In this document: in pieces, positions 59,859 to 64,000 of the stretch
Layout: each line of letters opens with the position of its first letter
How positions within the stretch are numbered: the first letter of the stretch is position 1
Source: Candidatus Sulfurimonas marisnigri
GTDB lineage: Bacteria > Campylobacterota > Campylobacteria > Campylobacterales > Sulfurimonadaceae
DNA: 64,000 bases
Reading direction: 5' to 3'
Assembly: GCF_015265475.1 (NCBI RefSeq)
Contig: NZ_CP054493.1
Location: forward strand, 992,001 to 1,056,000
Notes under the pieces: generated by a model
What the model saw: the letters and a program-made list of their open reading frames with translations, nothing else
Told to the model about the DNA's origin: nothing
Database searches by the model: none
Made by a program: the position numbers and the translations under genes

Positions 59859-60064
59859 ACATTAAATTAGCTTCTACTTTGACACTAATAACACTCGTTA
59901 TTATATTTATTTTTCAAAATGTAGCTGTAGTTGAGATTAAATTTCTCTTTTGGTCCACTCAAATATCGAGATCTTTATTTATATTTTTTCTACTTTTAAT
60001 AGGAATTGTAATAGGGTGGCTTTTACATATTTATTACAAAGACAAAAGTGAAAATAAAATATGA
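59855..60064 (+). CDS. LapA-like small membrane protein
   Basis: The 69-residue protein has two hydrophobic segments (about 8-25 and 40-59) around a central NVAVVEIKFLFWSTQISRS, the pattern of lipopolysaccharide assembly protein A domain (DUF1049). The start overlaps DUF808 by four bases (ATGA), so both are co-translated. Confidence 0.82.
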   Translation: MNIKLASTLTLITLVIIFIFQNVAVVEIKFLFWSTQISRSLFIFFLLLIGIVIGWLLHIYYKDKSENKI

Positions 60065-60195
60065 CTTCACCTTAATAGTAAAAATGAGGGAAAAGTTCCA
60101 AAAGGTACTCCTTTAGAATTTAATATTCTATCGGTCTGACACAAAGTTTTGAACACTTCCACACAGAATTGCTAACACTCCTAATTGTTCATATT

Positions 60196-60417
60196 TTATA
60201 CTAAACCTTTCTTTACCATGGATATAACCATAGGTATGTTTATTCCATCATTATTATAACCTTCATCTATACATGCTTCACAAACATCTCCCATTGGGCA
60301 GTCGCTATTTGCAAGCAGTTCTTCTAAGGTATTTAAATTATTTGTCTTCATACATGTAGCTATATCTTTTATACTTAAAGAGTTGCAAACACATACCTCT
60401 GTATCTAAATCAATCAT
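60196..60417 (-). CDS. BFD-like [2Fe-2S] protein
   Basis: The 73-residue protein has the cluster ligands C-x-C (VCVCNSLSIKDI, Cys8/Cys10) and CPMGDVCEACIDEG (with a CxxC pair plus an extra Cys) typical of BFD-like [2Fe-2S] domains of bacterioferritin-associated ferredoxin. It would bind a [2Fe-2S] cluster and act as a redox or regulatory mini-protein. It lies 13 bases downstream of a zinc-ribbon gene on the same strand. Confidence 0.75.
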   Translation of the reverse strand: MIDLDTEVCVCNSLSIKDIATCMKTNNLNTLEELLANSDCPMGDVCEACIDEGYNNDGINIPMVISMVKKGLV

Positions 60418-60430
60418 TTGTTCACTCCGT

Positions 60431-60730
60431 TTATTTTTTAGACTTATCTTCTGGTGTAAATTTTTTATCGTGGAATTTATACCACTTACACCTTTTTTTA
60501 TTTTTTATGCTGTATATATTATATGTAAATTTTCTACCGCACTCCTGACATTCAAATGTAGCACGGTTTTTAAATTTATTGTAGTTTACAAATAAGAAGT
60601 TTCCAACTTGATCGCCTTTTTTGTAAATAATTTTTTCATTTTTTGCATAAGAGCTTTCAGCTAATAGGGCATCTTCTCTCTGCTTTACAAGCCAAGTTGG
60701 TTCTTCGTCTTCTTCAAATTCGTAGTTCAT
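60431..60730 (-). CDS. Small zinc-ribbon-like protein of unknown function
   Basis: The 99-residue product has a single CQECG pair (about residues 75-79) and a further Cys in KKRCKWYKF, suggesting an incomplete zinc ribbon or a metal site, and is otherwise charged. No family was recognised. It is in a minus-strand cluster with 60746-60931 and the BFD-like gene. Confidence 0.55.
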   Translation of the reverse strand: MNYEFEEDEEPTWLVKQREDALLAESSYAKNEKIIYKKGDQVGNFLFVNYNKFKNRATFECQECGRKFTYNIYSIKNKKRCKWYKFHDKKFTPEDKSKK

Positions 60731-60745
60731 ATATAGTAAAGATGT

Positions 60746-60931
60746 TTATTTATAGTTTATGGTTCTTATAACTGAGTTTTTAACATCAAATATATTCCCA
60801 TACTCATCTTCAACAATAGCTACACCAATATCTGAAAATACTGTAATAACTTTGATTTGTTTGCCTTCGTATGTTTGTCTGTAGCCAGAGTCATAAGAGT
60901 GTGAAATTTCTGGGTTTGTCTGGTATGTCAT
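60746..60931 (-). CDS. Small hypothetical protein (61 aa)
   Basis: The product is mostly beta-forming (KQIKVITVFSDIGVAIVEDEYGNIFDVKNSVI) like a small SH3-type barrel. No family was recognised. It is probably the first gene of a three-gene minus-strand unit (15 bases before the next). AAAGGA-like sequence (TTAAGGAT) precedes the ATG. Confidence 0.5.
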   Translation of the reverse strand: MTYQTNPEISHSYDSGYRQTYEGKQIKVITVFSDIGVAIVEDEYGNIFDVKNSVIRTINYK

Positions 60932-61019
60932 ATTAAATCCTTAAAAGATATATATTAAGCTATGCAATTTTTATTCCAATTGTAAGGGTTGATTTGTGAG
61001 CGTTAGGATAAAATACTAA

Positions 61020-61898
61020 ATGATAAACTACTCACACCCACTATTTAGACCTCCTGCAGAAGCTGATAACGTAATTATTCAAGCAACATACGGTTGTAGT
61101 TACAATAACTGTAGCTTTTGTTCCATGTATAAAACAAAGAGCTATAAAGTAAGAGATATGGAAGATGTTTTTAAAGATATAGATAAATTGGCTACACATT
61201 ATCCAGCGGCAAGTAAAATTTTTCTAGCCGATGGTGATGCGCTCTCTTTGGATACAAGCTATCTGGTTAAATTACTTCAATACCTCCAGAAATCATTTGT
61301 TAAACTAAGGAGGGTGTCGCTGTATGCATCTGCACAAAATCTTCTTGAAAAATCACAAGAGGAGCTAGAACTTCTTGTGTTTAACAAACTAAACTTAATC
61401 TACTATGGAGTTGAGTCAGGAAGCGATACAGTACTAAAAAAGATTACTAAAGGTGTTAACTCAAGCCAAATCATAGAGTCTCTAAATAGAGCCTCTGCTT
61501 CTGGTATGAAAATATCAGCAACAGTTATTTTAGGTATAGGAGGAGAGAAGTATACAACTGAGCATATCCAAGATACTGCTAAGATTGTAAATGCTACAAC
61601 TCTCAACTATCTATCAACTCTGCAGTTAGGTTTAGAAGATGATGCTAAAGATAATTTTTATAAACACTTTAATGATTTTACTATGCTTGACGATTACCAG
61701 ATATTAGATGAGCAGAAAAGATTTTTACAACTCTTAAACCCTCTAAATAAAGTAATATTTCGCTCTAATCACGCTTCTAATGCCCTGCATCTCTCAGGAA
61801 CAATCCCAAAGGATAGAGATAGGTTAATAGAGGAGTTAGACACAGCATTGGAAATTGGCAGAGATGCTTTAGTGCCTGAGATATTTAGAAGTTTTTAA
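61020..61898 (+). CDS. Radical SAM protein
   Basis: The 292-residue protein binds a [4Fe-4S] cluster through Cys26, Cys31 and Cys34 in YGCSYNNCSFCSMYK, a CX4CX2C variant seen in one common radical SAM subfamily. It also has IFLADGDALSLDT and YYGVESGSDTVLKKITKGV, the usual SAM-binding and substrate segments. Function unknown. It ends 16 bases before hrpB on the same strand and is likely co-transcribed. Confidence 0.88.
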   Translation: MINYSHPLFRPPAEADNVIIQATYGCSYNNCSFCSMYKTKSYKVRDMEDVFKDIDKLATHYPAASKIFLADGDALSLDTSYLVKLLQYLQKSFVKLRRVSLYASAQNLLEKSQEELELLVFNKLNLIYYGVESGSDTVLKKITKGVNSSQIIESLNRASASGMKISATVILGIGGEKYTTEHIQDTAKIVNATTLNYLSTLQLGLEDDAKDNFYKHFNDFTMLDDYQILDEQKRFLQLLNPLNKVIFRSNHASNALHLSGTIPKDRDRLIEELDTALEIGRDALVPEIFRSF

Positions 61899-61914
61899 AA
61901 GTATAATAGCAAAT

Positions 61915-64000
61915 ATGAAAAGCCTCCCAATAAATGAAGTCTTAGAAGATATTAAAAGCTCACTAGGCACCAACTCAACACTTATACTGCAAGCTCCTCC
62001 TGGGACCGGAAAAAGTACACTTGTTCCAATCTCTTTACTTAGCGAGTCTTGGCTTGGCGAGAAGATGATAATTATGCTTGAGCCAAGAAGAGTTGCGGCT
62101 AGGATGGTAGCAACTCAAATGGCGAAACTCTTGGGTGAAGATGTCGGAGATAGCGTTGGTTATCAGGTTAAAATGGATAGTTGTTACAGTAAAAAAACAA
62201 AAATCCTTGTAGTAACTGAAGCTATCTTGGTTCGTATGCTTCAAGCAGACCAAACACTTTCAAAAGTGGCTTTAGTTATTTTTGATGAGTTTCATGAGAG
62301 AAGTATTAACAGCGACCTCTCTTTGGCTCTGTCTTTGCAAGTTCAAGAGCTACTGCGAGATGATTTAAAAATTTTAATAATGTCAGCAACGCTTAACTCA
62401 CAAGAGATTTCAAAACTGCTAGAGAGTGCTCCTGTGATCACTTCACAAGGTAAGGCCTATGAGGTGGAAGTTAATTATTTAAATATAAATACAAAGCAGC
62501 CCGACAGCAGGTCCATAAACACGCTTGTATTGAGTGCAATTCTTAACTCTATTAAAGATGACGAGGGGGATATTTTAGTTTTTTTACCTGGAGTCAAAGA
62601 GATAAAAAACTTGCAAAACTCACTACATGTAGCTTTAAAAAACAAAGATATTTCAGTTTTGCCTCTATACTCAGCACTAGGTAAAAAAGAGCAGGATAGA
62701 GCCTTACAAAACTCTACCTGTAGAAAAATTATTCTCTCAACTAACATAGCCCAGACATCTTTAACCATTGAGGGTGTAAGAGTTGTTATTGATACCGGTT
62801 TAGAAAAACTATCAAGATATAACCACTCAAACGCCATGGACCATCTGGAGATGTCGTTTATATCTAAAGAATCAGCAATTCAAAGGTCAGGAAGGGCTGG
62901 ACGTGTCTCAAACGGAAAGTGCTACAGACTTTGGCATGAGGGGAAAGTCGTGCTTGAGTCAACAAAGCCTGAGATACTAAGGTCAGATTTAAGTTCACTG
63001 CTTTTAGACCTTGCTCTGTGGGGAGTTGATGATTTTAATGAACTTAAATGGCTTGATATTCCAAATGAGAAGCTTATACAAGAGAGCAGGGTTGTTCTAA
63101 AAGAGTTGCAAATGTTAGATGACTCCTATAAAATCACTCTCTTTGGGAGACAAGCTTTGAGTCTTGGAGTGCATCCCCGCTTCTCTTATATGATTTTAAA
63201 AGCCAATGATATGGGGTATGCATATGAGGCCTCTCTTTTGGCAGCACTTTTAAGTGAAAAAGATATTTTTAAAGATTCACGAACAGACAGTAGTATACTA
63301 TCTAGGTTTATCCATCTTTATGAAAAAGATTTTGATGAAAACTACATACATGTACACAGAGCGAGAGAGGTTTTAAAACAGACGGATTTTTTTTACTCTA
63401 AACTTAAAAAGATTAAAAAAGTGGATAAAAAAAGTTCTGTTTTAAATAAAGATATATTAGCAGTATTACTTCTTTTGGCTTATCCAGATAGACTTGCGAT
63501 GCAAAGAGCAAAGAATGAAAATAGATATAAACTCAGTAATGGCAAAGGGGCAATCCTACATCTAGAAGACTCTATGTTTAACGAAGAGTTTTTAGTTGTG
63601 CCAAATCTAAATGCAAACGAAAGCGACTCTTTTATAAATTTGAGTATGAGTATATCGATGCAACAGATAGAGAAGTATTTTAGCGATTTTATAAAGCAGG
63701 AAGAGTCTATAAACTACAACAAACAAAATAAAAAATTTGACATAAGAGATAACAGCTATTTCTTGCAGTTACAGCTTTACTCATCTGTAAGTAACCAAAG
63801 CTCAAAACACAACTACAAAAAACTGATTTTAGAGTTAATTAAAAAAGAGGGCTTGGGACTTCTTACATGGAGTAGAAAAGCAACTAGCTTAATGGCAAGG
63901 GTAAACTTTGTAAACAGACATTTGGAGTTGATGTTTGAAGATTTAAGCGATGAGAGACTACTTGAGAGTTTAGAGAGTTGGCTGGAGCCGTATCTTGATG
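61915..64000 (+). CDS. hrpB: ATP-dependent helicase HrpB (3' end outside the window)
   Basis: The frame is open from the ATG at 61915 to the window edge (about 695 codons). DExH helicase motifs are APPGTGKST (27-35), EPRRVAARMVA, DEFHERS (124-130), MSATLN and AIQRSGRAGR, followed by the HrpB-type C-terminal region (LFGRQALSLGVHPRFSYMIL; AYPDRLAMQRA). HrpB proteins are RNA-helicase-like enzymes of uncertain target. The stop codon lies beyond the window. One CTACATGTAG copy lies inside. Confidence 0.94.
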   Translation, partial: MKSLPINEVLEDIKSSLGTNSTLILQAPPGTGKSTLVPISLLSESWLGEKMIIMLEPRRVAARMVATQMAKLLGEDVGDSVGYQVKMDSCYSKKTKILVVTEAILVRMLQADQTLSKVALVIFDEFHERSINSDLSLALSLQVQELLRDDLKILIMSATLNSQEISKLLESAPVITSQGKAYEVEVNYLNINTKQPDSRSINTLVLSAILNSIKDDEGDILVFLPGVKEIKNLQNSLHVALKNKDISVLPLYSALGKKEQDRALQNSTCRKIILSTNIAQTSLTIEGVRVVIDTGLEKLSRYNHSNAMDHLEMSFISKESAIQRSGRAGRVSNGKCYRLWHEGKVVLESTKPEILRSDLSSLLLDLALWGVDDFNELKWLDIPNEKLIQESRVVLKELQMLDDSYKITLFGRQALSLGVHPRFSYMILKANDMGYAYEASLLAALLSEKDIFKDSRTDSSILSRFIHLYEKDFDENYIHVHRAREVLKQTDFFYSKLKKIKKVDKKSSVLNKDILAVLLLLAYPDRLAMQRAKNENRYKLSNGKGAILHLEDSMFNEEFLVVPNLNANESDSFINLSMSISMQQIEKYFSDFIKQEESINYNKQNKKFDIRDNSYFLQLQLYSSVSNQSSKHNYKKLILELIKKEGLGLLTWSRKATSLMARVNFVNRHLELMFEDLSDERLLESLESWLEPYLD

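Noticed and set aside
1-64000. tRNA, rRNA or riboswitch genes
   Set aside because: No cloverleaf, rRNA core or known riboswitch consensus was recognised by eye; a covariance-model scan would be needed to exclude them.

Overview
The window looks like a chromosomal segment of a Campylobacterota (Epsilonproteobacteria) sulfur oxidiser, most likely Sulfurimonas or a close relative. The DNA is A+T rich (roughly two thirds by eye), and the gene content fits: short-form HisG, a DUF3373 outer-membrane protein, many signalling proteins (HD-GYP, MCP, GGDEF), YeeE/YedE sulfur transporters, PPK2, a PutA-ProB-ProC block and HrpB. The genus is an inference; no rRNA or tRNA gene was seen.

Layout. 1-743: the end of serA. 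914-10257: an accessory island. It holds an intact-looking Zn-binding IS256-variant insertion sequence, two orphan C-terminal pieces of large hemagglutinin-type exoproteins (each with an alpha/beta-hydrolase-like C-terminus followed by an exported putative immunity protein), an XRE/Fic pair, a DUF234-type ATPase, an AbiE-like pair with a near-consensus promoter and operator, and the decayed ends of two further insertion sequences. 10285-14448: an HD-GYP protein lacking its metal-binding His, a PiT phosphate transporter, DUF502 and CYTH proteins. 14480-19950 (minus): a TolC-MFP-RND efflux operon whose permease is split in two ORFs. 20152-22410: an unknown gene, coaX, hisG and a methyltransferase in a tight operon. 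22415-32657: mixed housekeeping genes (FetB-like permease, YceI, phosphoesterase, nitroreductase, DUF3373 porin-like protein, MCP, pdxA-pdxJ). 32846-35146: two tandem paralogous secreted proteins with striking seven-residue MAD repeats. 35237-37663: a histidine-kinase fragment, a tiny lipoprotein and a YyaL-type protein. 37664-39890: GNAT-nitrilase gene flanked by IS remnants. 39891-45856: putA, proB, proC, ppnP and a gutted proA. 46141-51858: GGDEF protein, mgtE operon, PPK2. 52280-55163: Cys-rich peptide, a yyaL pseudogene with a (TA)n run, a G8 tract, thioredoxin, an unknown acidic protein and a complete IS3 element. 55191-64000: YeeE/YedE pair, MBL-fold RNase-like protein, small basic protein, DUF808, LapA-like, BFD-like ferredoxin, radical SAM protein and hrpB (cut by the window edge).

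The most unusual signals are the orphan hydrolase toxin/immunity modules on exoprotein scars, the two MAD-repeat proteins, the split RND permease, the HD-GYP His-to-Leu change, the truncated proA beside putA-proB-proC, and a heavily over-represented palindrome CTACATGTAG that occurs inside genes and, with near-matching copies, in hairpins.
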